Translations under genes and position numbers: made by a program
Source: Pseudophaeomoniella oleicola
Lineage: Eukaryota > Ascomycota > Eurotiomycetes > Phaeomoniellales > Phaeomoniellaceae
Reading direction: 5' to 3'
Length of the DNA stretch: 64,000 nucleotides
Assembly (NCBI GenBank): GCA_003868215.1
Contig: QWDQ01000062.1
Location: 1-64,000, forward strand
The notes under the pieces: model-generated
The model's input: only the letters and a program-made list of their open reading frames with translations
The model's database searches: none
Told to the model about the DNA's origin: nothing
Shown here: one piece after another, positions 1 to 8,974 of the stretch
How the letters are laid out: each line of letters starts with the position of its first letter
How positions within the stretch are numbered: position 1 is the first letter of the stretch

Positions 1-1189
1 ACACATCTCATCACCATTATTTTATTAATAATTACCTCTTTTTTTTTTTATCAAGGTTTTCTTCTTTTTTTTTTTTTTTTATATTTTTACCTTTTAAAAA
101 AAACCTCGGGGGGGGAGGGGTTTTTTTTTTTTTTTTTTTTTTTTTTTGGATAATAATACCTTCTAACTTGCCTATTCTGTTATATTAAATGTCAAGATTT
201 TATATTACAAGTAGTTTGGTATGATGAGTACCTAATGTATATATATGTTAGGATGAGAGTAGGCAACGTGATACAATCGTCTAGATAGCTATAGATATGC
301 TAAGGTCCTGCCTTAAGCATGACGCAGTCATGCTTAAAGTGGCAGCTAGGTACTGGTGCGTCTGGTTGTCAAAACTAGCCGTTGACCTCTTCCTAAGGAG
401 AAGAGGCCAACTGGCGGTGTAGAAGTACAGGCGTTCGGCTAACCTGCCAGGAACTGGCAGGTTAGCATGCCTTTAGCTTGTAGTACGCCTGCTGTTCGTA
501 ACAATATATATATCAAAATAAGTGTGAAGGGAAAAGGGAAAAAGAAAAAAAAAGAAAAGAAAAAAAGGGGAGGAAGAAGATATATATCTACTACTAAAAT
601 AAGATTCTTCATTTTAAAGGAAAAGAAAAGAAAACGTGCAGATTGAAAGGATAATAATCATTAAGGTGTGTAAAACAGAAAAAAAAAAAAAAAGGAGATG
701 TTTGATGTTTGTTGGAAAAAGGAATGTTTATTTGTTGTTTTTGGTTATGCTAGCTAATCTGAGGTTTACTATCTACCTTACCTACCTACCTGGATAGGTA
801 GCTGGTGAACAGGATAGGCTAGCTACTGGTCTTTTGTTTCATATGCCTGCGTTTGGCGTTTGCGTCTCGTGATCCTATGAGTTGATGTTATCACGCAATA
901 ATGCTGTCCCTTGATGATTGTTGTTCTCTTGAAATGGCGGGAAGAACACGCGAATGGGTCGGTTAAAAAGGAATGGTGTTGGTTTTAAAAATGATGATCC
1001 CGTTCGTCGAGATATGTTTAGAGATATGCACGCTTTGGTTGACTGGAGGCCCTTCTTTCGCTTCCTGCAAATTTCGACCTTTTCCCTCGGTGACCGACGG
1101 AGCTCACATCAGAACTGTCAGGATTTTCTGGTAGTGAGCGTACCCAAGGGTGCAAAAGTCCAATGCGTCTCTGATGAGCCAGTAGACGT
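1..1189. other. Gene-free low-complexity left end
   Basis: No convincing gene is seen here. The first 160 bases are nearly all homopolymer runs (T tracts up to about 27 nt, an A run, and G runs around 109-120). A-rich tracts follow at 530-560 and 675-695, and TACCTACC-type repeats at 775-800. A hairpin cluster at 308-491 is listed separately. Short reading frames around 954-1335 are shadows of the precursor gene's second exon on the minus strand. The stretch could be the 3' flank of the precursor gene plus repeat-like intergenic DNA. Confidence 0.6.
308..491. repeat. Cluster of three strong stem-loops
   Basis: Three hairpins lie within 185 bp. The first has an 11-bp perfect stem (313-323 with 327-337, loop of 3), extended after a small bulge by CTGCC (308-312) pairing with GGCAG (341-345). 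The second pairs 382-392 with 400-410 with one mismatch. The third has a 13-bp perfect stem (438-450 with 454-466, loop GAA) and is enclosed by CAGGCGT (428-434) pairing with ACGCCTG (485-491). I do not recognise the family; a small structured RNA or a decayed foldback (MITE-like) element are both possible. Confidence 0.6.
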
Positions 1190-1774
1190 TTACTGGGCTT
1201 GCTCAGCGGCCTCGGCGTCACGCTTGTTCTTATAAGTGCCATACGACGCGTAAGGTGAATATGAGCCCGGGGTTGGACTCGGGATTGCAGAGCTTGACGA
1301 GCTAGAAGAGACCGGGTAATTCTCATAAGTACCATAGTCTTCGTAAGGCTCCTGTTGTACGTAAGAGGGCGAGGTTAGCTATAGTCTGCTGGAATTGGAC
1401 CATGGGTGTCCAAATTTCACGGAATGTGTCGAACTTACGTAACTTCCATAGTCCTGACGCTTTTCGACCTCGGCAACCTCCGGTCCATCTCGTTTCTTGT
1501 ATGTGCCATAGTTGGAGTAGGGGCTGTATGATCCTACCGTAGTTGTAGCTGAAGTAGAGGTCGAGGTCGAGGTTGAGGTTGGAGTTGACGTAGTGGATGT
1601 TGAAGACGAAGTTACCCCGTAGGATCCGTAATCCGCATATGGGGCCTTAAGTGAGGTCAGCACTGTTGCTGATTGCAACGAGACAAGGGCATGTACATAA
1701 TTGCCCTGCGGGGCCGGAACTGCTGCCACACAGGCCGAGAATCCGAGGAGAGCCAAAGCAACCTTGAACTGCAT
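1190..1774 (-). CDS. Secreted Tyr-rich repeat peptide with Kex2 sites; candidate RiPP precursor
   Basis: A two-exon gene (1774-1439 and 1351-1190) encodes 165 aa. The intron has a GTAAGT donor, a CTAAC branch site and a CAG acceptor, and keeps phase 0. Residues 1-18 are a classical signal peptide. The mature part is a degenerate tandem duplication: APYADYGSY (44-52), an S/T-rich linker, GSYSPY (81-86) and NYGTYKKRD (88-96), repeated as EPYEDYGTY (113-121), a Ser-rich linker, GSYSPY (141-146) and SYGTYKNKRD (148-157). Dibasic Kex2 sites end at R95, R106 and R156. They release acidic spacers (DGPEVAEVE and DAEAAEQAQ) that resemble the spacers of fungal pheromone and ustiloxin precursors. No Cys-rich effector fold is visible. 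Its neighbour is a UstYa-like gene. The reading as a dikaritin-type precursor is inference; a Kex2-processed wall or signalling peptide is the alternative. Confidence 0.75.
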
Positions 1775-3077
1775 CTTGACGAGTGCTTGTAAGAATTGAA
1801 CTTGGGAAGTTTTGGTGAGATATCGGGGGGGTTATCAGGACGTTGCAGGAAGACGAAACGAGTTGAAGATGTGGAATACAATCAGCCATCTGAGAGAGCG
1901 ACAGCCCAGCTTTTTATGCTCACAGAAGTGGTAGGATGCATCCTCAGCTGAGTAGAGATGACATGCTGTGGTTGTATGTCTCAGAACGGATGCACAGGCT
2001 CGTATAGTAACATCGTCTGTGGGCAAGTAGACATAAGCACAGATCCATGAATCCATGATATCAACCAAGTAGAGAAGCTGTGGCTTCAAAAGAAAGTTGC
2101 AACCCCGCTCTGGTCAAAAGACCTAGTACGACATCGAGGGATCTTCGGTTCCATAACGGGACAACTTGAGGCATGTTGGTGCCGTGAGAAATCCGGATTG
2201 GTCACTTCGTCCATCAGAGTAGGATCACATTTTGCGTCTAGTGATATGCAGCTGATAACACGATGTATGAAACATAGCTCATCAACGCTGTACAATTCGG
2301 TGGTACAAGTCTTAGCGGTGAGAATGGTATTTGAATAAAAGCAACCGGATGACGTTGGCGCACAGTGGTACAAGATCTGTGACTAAGACATGCAGAGCCC
2401 CTTACCGTTAGCCGTCAGCCGTTAGCTTTTGCCGAGATGTCACGATCAAATAGGAGTGGCCGGAGACCATCTGACGCCAAAAGGATCCCTAGTCGGTGAG
2501 GACGTCGACGTGCCTTATATGGTCTTGTGCGGGTTAGATTGCGTTGGGTTGAGTTAGACTGCCCAGGCGCAGCAGAAATGAGAGGTGAGGTAGAAGATGA
2601 GGTGAGCATGGATTTCTCTGAAAAGGCGGGGTCCGATATTTTTGGATGATCTACAAGACCAACACGAACCTTCGCTTTTACCGGTCCGCAACGGGAAGAC
2701 TTAGATCGTCAATGGAAAAGATCAACAATGATGATTTGACAAACCTCGTGTTGTGTTATGCATCTCCATGCTTGTCCTCGTATTCCCGGAAGATCTCTCA
2801 GCATATCTTCTATCATCTCGTTCCCGACATGTTACTGAGGGGGATGTGAGGCTGCCGAGATATCACCCTTTGGACGAGGTAAGACATGGTGCAGGCTATG
2901 ATCCATCATCCTGCAGATGACAAGCCTGGCAGGTAAGCCCTTGTGTCTTGTGTGATCACTATCTTAAGCTCAGTATCCGCAGCATTTGTCCATGAACTTC
3001 ATCCTTTCCAATACTATCGTATCCCTTTCCTTCTTTTCTACTGTCCTCTTGGTCTCATTTCAAACCAGTGCGGCATC
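1775..3077. other. Divergent intergenic region between precursor and UstYa-like gene
   Basis: About 1.3 kb separates the two divergent start codons. I see no convincing coding sequence; the short frames have no recognisable product and poor starts. The stretch presumably holds both promoters. A CT-rich stretch precedes the UstYa-like ATG at about 3005-3060, as is usual for a fungal 5' UTR. Confidence 0.5.
1911..1917 (-). promoter_or_regulatory. TATA-like element of precursor gene
   Basis: The sequence ATAAAAA on the minus strand lies about 137 bp upstream of the precursor ATG, at a plausible core-promoter distance. Position and composition are the only evidence. Confidence 0.35.
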
Positions 3078-3932
3078 ATGCTTTTCAGAAAGGGGCCAGA
3101 AGGCCCTGCGTATGGAAAACTCGAGAGCGAAGACCAGGAATCCTTGATCGCGTCACAAGGAGATTCTTCGTCAGCTGCCCGGCCTCGAAAGCGAACACTG
3201 AGAGCCTACATACCTCTAGCAGCACAACTTATCAGTGTCATATTAGCACTGCTTCTAGGATTGTGGCTCGGCCATCGACAACAGTCTACATCTGATCACG
3301 ACGTGGTGCTACAAGTCTCTCAAAACTCGCCAATCCTCGAAGACGTCGATGTCGTCTTCGATGTGGTACGGTTCAATGGGACGTTCATGGACGAAAACAT
3401 CTATCGCCAAGATGCCAGCCCAGACGTAGATGCGGCTTGGGAAGCTCTCGGTATCAACTATCGACCCCTCGCTGTCCCCGAACATCTAGCCCAGAAAGTT
3501 GGCCTCGCCCCAGATCAAGTGAAAATCAAATCCGAATACGGTGGCGGTTATCCTGCAAATGTGGAGGGACTTCATCATCTCCACTGTCTCAACCTCCTCC
3601 GCCAAGCTCTCTACTACAATTACGACTATTACCACGCGTTGGGGGATGGCGCTTTCAAGAACGATGACTACGTCGTCCGGAAGCATACGAGTCATTGCCT
3701 GGATATCCTTCGCCAGCAGCTGATGTGTACCGTAGACATCGGCGTGCTGGGACAAGTATGGTGGAATCCCGAAGAACCACACGCGTTCACCGATTTCAAC
3801 ACGCTTCATAAGTGTCGCAATTATGATGCTATCAGACAGTGGGCTGAGGAAAGACAGCTACCGGCACAAGCCCCAGCAGATTACTTGGAGCCACCTAAGG
3901 AAGGGGACAGGATATATGAGCATATCCCGTAA
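3078..3932 (+). CDS. UstYa/DUF3328 family oxidase-like membrane protein
   Basis: A single-exon gene of 284 aa. The ATG at 3078 was chosen because the frame upstream has no ATG start and looks like a CT-rich leader. After a charged N-terminus there is one membrane segment at about residues 46-65, as in the family. The body carries both diagnostic HxxHC motifs, HHLHC (166-170) and HTSHC (203-207), and the context HCLDILRQQLMC (206-217). In ustiloxin and related pathways UstYa/UstYb proteins perform the oxidative cyclisation of tyrosine-containing core peptides, and related members halogenate or oxidise other substrates. The neighbouring divergent gene encodes a Tyr-rich, Kex2-processed secreted peptide, so a joint role is likely but inferred. 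Only one DUF3328 gene is visible; any partner would lie left of the window. Confidence 0.9.
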   Translation: MLFRKGPEGPAYGKLESEDQESLIASQGDSSSAARPRKRTLRAYIPLAAQLISVILALLLGLWLGHRQQSTSDHDVVLQVSQNSPILEDVDVVFDVVRFNGTFMDENIYRQDASPDVDAAWEALGINYRPLAVPEHLAQKVGLAPDQVKIKSEYGGGYPANVEGLHHLHCLNLLRQALYYNYDYYHALGDGAFKNDDYVVRKHTSHCLDILRQQLMCTVDIGVLGQVWWNPEEPHAFTDFNTLHKCRNYDAIRQWAEERQLPAQAPADYLEPPKEGDRIYEHIP

Positions 3933-4658
3933 ATGAATTTACCTAGATTGCGAATGGTATTCTCGACGATGGTGTCGATGACCCATAGTTAACGATTCAA
4001 CGTATATTCTACCTGTATATATTATTATCAATATCTCCTTTGCTCTTGTTTATTACGCCGCCGATGAACTTGTCGCACATAGATCTTGCATAATAAATAT
4101 GCTCCACTTCCTGTTCAGACTAATGTGAACATAGATACTCTCTTATGTTCTCGCCATAGATTCGAAGCTCACGCCGTAATATCTCAGCTTGCTCGCAATA
4201 TTGTATCATGGCATGCATTCTGACCGGGTAGTTTTTTGTAAGCGATAAGTGATAAGGATAAGAATACGATATCAGCATATCAGCCCGCAGTGGCCTCGTC
4301 AAGTAATTATAAGCATATCTTCATCTGCAGAAAGTAATGCCGATCCGACTCCAGTTGATCGCAAGTTTCTCCAGCCCCGAGCCGCGCCATACTCAATCCA
4401 GATGCACCGCAATATACTGCGCGTGTTCTGGCGAAAAGGTACATTATGCGCGACAACAAATCCCCCAAATAATTTATTCTCTTTTATTTTTATTTTATTT
4501 TTGTAACGACTCTACTCCGTAATCTCCTTCCAATTCCTACACCTCACCCTATTTTACAACGTCTCGCGATCCTACTCGGTTACTATCTCTAGAGGTAATT
4601 ACTTTGCCTTGGACCTTCCGCGACGCGCTTATCGATATCGATATTCTTTGACGTCACA
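3933..4658. other. Intergenic: UstYa-like 3' flank and HVA1 promoter
   Basis: No gene is seen. The region is AT-rich, with T-rich runs around 4480-4505. Immediately before the next start codon is a perfect CRE palindrome, listed separately. Confidence 0.5.
4649..4656. promoter_or_regulatory. CRE palindrome TGACGTCA next to HVA1 start
   Basis: A perfect 8-bp CRE/ATF bZIP site ends two bases before the ATG at 4659. Such sites bind CREB/ATF-type bZIP factors (for example Atf1 or Sko1 relatives). Its position in the leader rather than the upstream promoter makes a regulatory role uncertain. Confidence 0.4.
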
Positions 4659-5623
4659 ATGGCCGGAGACGAGATCGAGAAGGGCGACAAAGGTAAGCAC
4701 TGCAGCGATTCGCATGCACTATAAGGATCCTGTTTTGAAGCGCATCCCATCTTCTATTATCTCTCTGTCATTCGCGTGCTGTGCTACGTGTGATCATTAC
4801 GCGCGAGCTCTTATTGTCAATTGTACCATGCCTGTACCACTAGCATGTTCTGATCGAGGCATCTGCCAGAGGTCTTTCGTTATCTGACATTATTTCCTCA
4901 CCTATAGTCTTTTGGAAATGGGGTAGCGGCAAACCTAGCGGGGAAGTAGCTGAAAAGAAAGAGGAGGGCGAATTAGCCATCAAGTCCCATAGAGGCAATA
5001 CGATCAAAAAGAATGCGGATCCGGAGAACCCAGCTGTTCACATCAGCCGTGCCGGCAACGATGTTGTCAAACGCGCAAGTGAATTGGAAGTTGAGAAAAA
5101 GAAAGGCAAATCGAAGTCGCCCGCTCCACCAGATGGAGAGAGCTCACCAGCGCAAAAGACCAATGGCAGCACCCCCAAAAGCAACAAGAAGCGTTCAGCC
5201 GCCGAAGCCAATGCAGGCGAGGACGATGACGAGGACGAGAACAAAGACTCCAGCGCAGAAGAACCTCCCGCCAAACGTGGCCGCGGCCGCCCTAAAGGAC
5301 CCAACTACGGTAAACCCAAACCAGAACCTACAGGGGAAAAAAGAGGCCGTGGCCGCCCCAAGGGAACTTTCACCGCGAAGGCCAAGAAGGTGACAGCCAA
5401 GAAGGCGACAGCCCCTAAAACCACCTCGACGGGCGAGGCAAGAGGTCGTGGCCGCCCCAAGAAGGTCACACAGACCACGCCACCAGCAAGCCCGAAGAAG
5501 AAGGCCACAGCCACCGAAACAAAAGCGAGCCCGAAGAAAAAAGCCGCAGAGACAAAAATATCAGCCGCGAAACCGAAGGCTAAAGCATCCACCAGTTCAA
5601 GAGCTACGAGAAGTCGTGGCTAG
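4659..5623 (+). CDS. HVA1-type Tudor domain protein with three AT-hooks
   Basis: Two exons (4659-4692 and 4908-5623) give 249 aa. The 215-nt intron has a GTAAGC donor and a CTATAG acceptor and splits a Val codon. Residues 8-70 match the hypervirulence-associated Tudor domain (HVA1/DUF2945): a DKVFWKWGSGKPSGEV core, then a HRGNTIKKNADPENPAV stretch. The rest is low-complexity and basic, with an acidic patch at about 116-130 and three AT-hooks centred on GRGRPK (135-142, 157-164 and 190-197). AT-hooks bind the minor groove of AT-rich DNA, so a chromatin role in the nucleus is likely. The name comes from a Cryptococcus protein of hypoxia and virulence, and the family is common in harmless fungi too. 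Confidence 0.88.
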
Positions 5624-6797
5624 ACTTAGCACAAACGGTAGCTGTGTACGAGTGACAATGTATGTAGGTGCGAAAGGGGAAAGGGATTGGAATGCGTGCA
5701 TGCATGCAGGCCAGACAGTGTCACGACATGTCCGACCTACGGGTCTTTGAGAGAAAGGGGGGTTCGGTGTATGAGAACTTCCTACCTATGGGAAGGAACG
5801 ATTCGCACATCATCGACTGCACTCTGCTCAGAGCAAAAGAATGCTAGACTTTGGGGGGACACTGACTGGGATTGGGATTAGCGTTGGGGTCCTGGGTTTT
5901 GCGGGGCGAAAGGGGGGGAAAGGGGAAAGGGGCAATGGTTTTACTTTGATCCTTCTTCACTGGATCACTTTTTTTCTATTCTCTTCTGTTTGGCTCTGCT
6001 TTTTTTTTATTTGGGGGGGTTTTTTTTTCCATTGTATCACTGGTTTGAATACCACCTCACCCACTCCATCCATCATCTTCTGTACGATGGATTGGAACGG
6101 ACTGGAACTGAAACGTAACGTAACAGAGAGTCGAAACGAAACCCCAAGGAGATCGAAAGAGGTCTTGTATCTCAAGGTCTTCATTCGAGACGGCTTGTTT
6201 TCACTCCTAGGTCAATTGATTGATTGAGTGACTGCTCTGGTTATTTCTACTCAACTTCGAAAATTCAACACCCCCCTCTTTCCTCTCAAGAGGGTTAAGC
6301 AAGGACTCAAGCACACCGTAATTAAAGAGCTTTCTTGCCTGTATTGATGGTATGGTAACACTACCAGTGGTTGTAACAATGATCATGTTGTACAATTAGA
6401 TCTGATGGGAGACAAAAAATTGAGAACAGACATAATCGGTTTCTAGTACAAATGCCCTTTCACCACCAGTCAACCTGAAGATGCCCGTTGGTTCGAGGGA
6501 ATGTTGATCTATCCCATTTGAGTCTTCCTCGCTGGCTCCAATGCTCTCTGCTAGTTTTGTCCAGTGCGCGGCGATAGTGGTCGTAGTGTGGAGAGTTGTT
6601 TCGAAGACGTAACAATTCGATTGAAGCCAGGGCACTGAAGGACTCCCTTCGAGGGCTAGAAGAGCTTGGTCAACATATGGTTGTGTTGGCACAGCGGCCA
6701 AGGTAAGTCCATCGTCCGCCGTGTACTCTACACCCACTCCTGGATACCGACATCAGGCCTCTCGACTGGCATCTGGTCCCTATGTGGAGTGCATACC
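5624..6797. other. Convergent intergenic region with G-rich and homopolymer tracts
   Basis: The stretch separates the convergent HVA1-like and KES1 genes. It contains a strong G-run array (5886-5932), T and G homopolymers around 5968-6030, and no convincing gene. A minus-strand frame at 6396-6737 lacks an ATG start and was rejected. Confidence 0.5.
5903..5932 (+). other. Predicted four-tetrad G-quadruplex motif
   Basis: Four runs of at least four G (5903-5906, 5912-5918, 5922-5925 and 5929-5932) are separated by loops of 5, 3 and 3 nt. More G runs lie just upstream (5886-5889 and 5894-5896). The motif is on the sense strand about 280 nt past the HVA1-like stop codon. Confidence 0.6.
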
Positions 6798-8273
6798 CTA
6801 TAGGGTAGCGTCACTGTTTCTTGTCGTCGTCCTCGAGACAGGGAGACTAGATCCGTCCTCCGCTTCTCCGAGGCCACTTGCTCCTTCTGCATGATACGGC
6901 TGCTGAGCATCCTTAGCCTTAGCAGGATCAAACCTCCACACTCCTCCAGTCTTATCGGCCTCGATGCCGGACCATTTGTTCGATCCGGAGATCATGTTGA
7001 CGAGCTTCAAGAACCCAGGCTCGTCCTTCTCATCAATGCGACAGAAAAAACTTCTTTCCCATTCTCGATTGTCTTCCTTTTCCTTTCGACGCAACGCTCT
7101 TTGTGCGTTCTCTATCCTTGATTTGTAATGAGATGCACCATCCAGGTCACCTTTCTGTATGCTCGCTGCAACATGGCGCCAGGCTCTCCGTGATTCCCAA
7201 GGGTCTTGTGAGTCAATCGGGGCTACTTTCAGGGGTGTAGTTTTGGTATGCTTTGCGTCATAGGCGTCGACTTCAGGCCCTTTCTTTCCCTGTTTGATGA
7301 CAAAACTATCATTCCAACGACCGTCGACTGTGTACAGTGGATTTTTCTCATCCCCTTCACCTTCCTTCCACAAAGATGCAGTAAATGTGTTCTTCTTTCC
7401 ACTCACCCAACCTCTGCCACTGTAGTCAATCTTGGCAACAAAGCCTGTGGATGATGCGATTTGAGTATAGCCATTCAGCTCAACGAATGGTGATCCTGTA
7501 ATAAGAGACTCAATGTGAAGACTCGGAAGCGTGATGAGATAAGTCTCTGGCTCTGGTGCCTTCTGCGAGCCAGGTGTCGCTGGAGGAGTAAAGGAGAGGA
7601 GGGCGTGTCCAACTTGTTTGACATTGATCGTCTTGGTGAAGGACGCCTTCTGGGCATTGTAACCTTCCAGCTAGAGGAGAATGTTAGCCAGATCATTCGT
7701 GGCAATCTAGTGTCGCGCTTGCGCTTACCCTGATTCCGTGCTTTTCGTTCCAGATGCAGTATGAGGTCACCGGTGGATGGTGGCTGACTTGCTCGCTGAC
7801 GAGGCGGGTAACACCAGCCTCATCCTCCCATTGACCGATAAAAAGTTCGCCTAGGAATGGATTCAGAGGTTTCTTTTCGCTACCGAGCTTGTCGCTTCGG
7901 CTGGAATATTGTTGCTTAAGGGTTGTAAGGAACCATTTTAGCACAAGCACAGCGCGTTTGGCAGGATCGGGTTCCTTGGTCGGAGCAACGAAGATTGAGG
8001 GATGTTCAGTCCAATAGGCTGAGAACTCGGTACTGCGTAGACTCGGTCAACACATAGGCGCAAGGTAGGCAATTGTCCGTGAGGCTTACAGGGATGTGGT
8101 ACTCAGAATAAAAGCAGGAGCGGTTAATGAAGACAGATCTCCATTGAATGAAGCAATTGACTGCGAGACTTGTCAGCGCACCTCACCACAGGAAGACTGA
8201 GATATATCATTACACGTAGAAACGACGACCAGCTACCCTTGGCTTGGGGAGGTACAGCAGCGCCTTCTGACAT
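6798..8273 (-). CDS. KES1: Oxysterol-binding protein homologue, Kes1/Osh4 type
   Basis: Four exons (8273-8214, 8160-8090, 8032-7729 and 7670-6798) give 435 aa, almost exactly the size of yeast Kes1/Osh4. The start is MSEGAAVPP; an early [17 protein letters not shown] segment aligns with the Osh4 lid region. The family signature EQVSHHPP is at residues 124-131, followed by the [13 protein letters not shown] strand. The KPLNPFLGE segment (about 98-106) carries the lysine that contacts PI4P in the family. There is no PH or ankyrin domain, so this is the short lipid-exchange form. It moves ergosterol and PI4P between ER, Golgi and plasma membrane. The last intron ends CTCTAG, and all junctions keep frame. 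Confidence 0.93.
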
Positions 8274-8974
8274 GGTGGGGATTGTGAACAGGGATTTTGA
8301 GCGACAAAGCAGGGATTCGTAAAGACAGTGCTGTGTATTCTGGGAGTTGAATATTGGCCAGTAGGATAGAGAGGACTTGTTGTACTGTCAGGAACTGGTC
8401 TGTCCAATATATTGATATGCTGAATCCAAGGCTGTGATAAGATTATGGTCATACAGATCGTACAGTAGTTGGCCTTGTTTGGGGTAAAAGGTACGTAGTA
8501 GGCGGGGCAATGCTTCTCCCGGTTTGTTTGGTGATGCAATCAACGAGAAAGTCAAGCCACAAATGGGAAAATCAGGGTCTGGTGCCCTCGTATTGCCACC
8601 TTCTTGTTTACTACGTTACTACGTAAGTGAGTATGCACCACTACGGAACAGAGAATTCCATCCGTCAGAAGTTAAGTTCGAGAACGATCGCATTAAAGTA
8701 GCTTAACTGGTCTCTAATTAATCACTTCGCTCCTTCATGGGAGATGGCCTCTACTAAATTGATCTTCTAGGATTTTGCTAGGATTTTTACCGAAAGTAAT
8801 CTATGTCCGTCAATGTCAAAAAACACAGCAGCAAATGAGGATTCGGCCCCCTGCACGCAGAAAGACGTGCATACGGTGTTTTCGTGAAGAACAGTGAGAT
8901 GAGTGACCATCCACTTCTCGCTTTACATATATCTCCAAGTTCCAGCTCGTAGTATTCGTCACGTCATCCTCTGC
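8274..8974. other. Intergenic: KES1 promoter and PGM 3' flank
   Basis: No gene is seen in about 700 bp. A short palindromic stretch with TACTACGT repeats lies near 8610-8632. The small frames here show no recognisable product. Confidence 0.5.

Noticed and set aside
2943-3077. 45-codon N-terminal extension of the UstYa-like protein
   Set aside because: It starts with a non-ATG codon and is CT-rich leader-like sequence; the ATG at 3078 gives the usual family N-terminus with one membrane segment.
6396-6737. 113-codon minus-strand frame downstream of KES1
   Set aside because: It has no ATG start, no recognisable family and no splice sites that would attach it to KES1; it lies in the KES1 3' flank.
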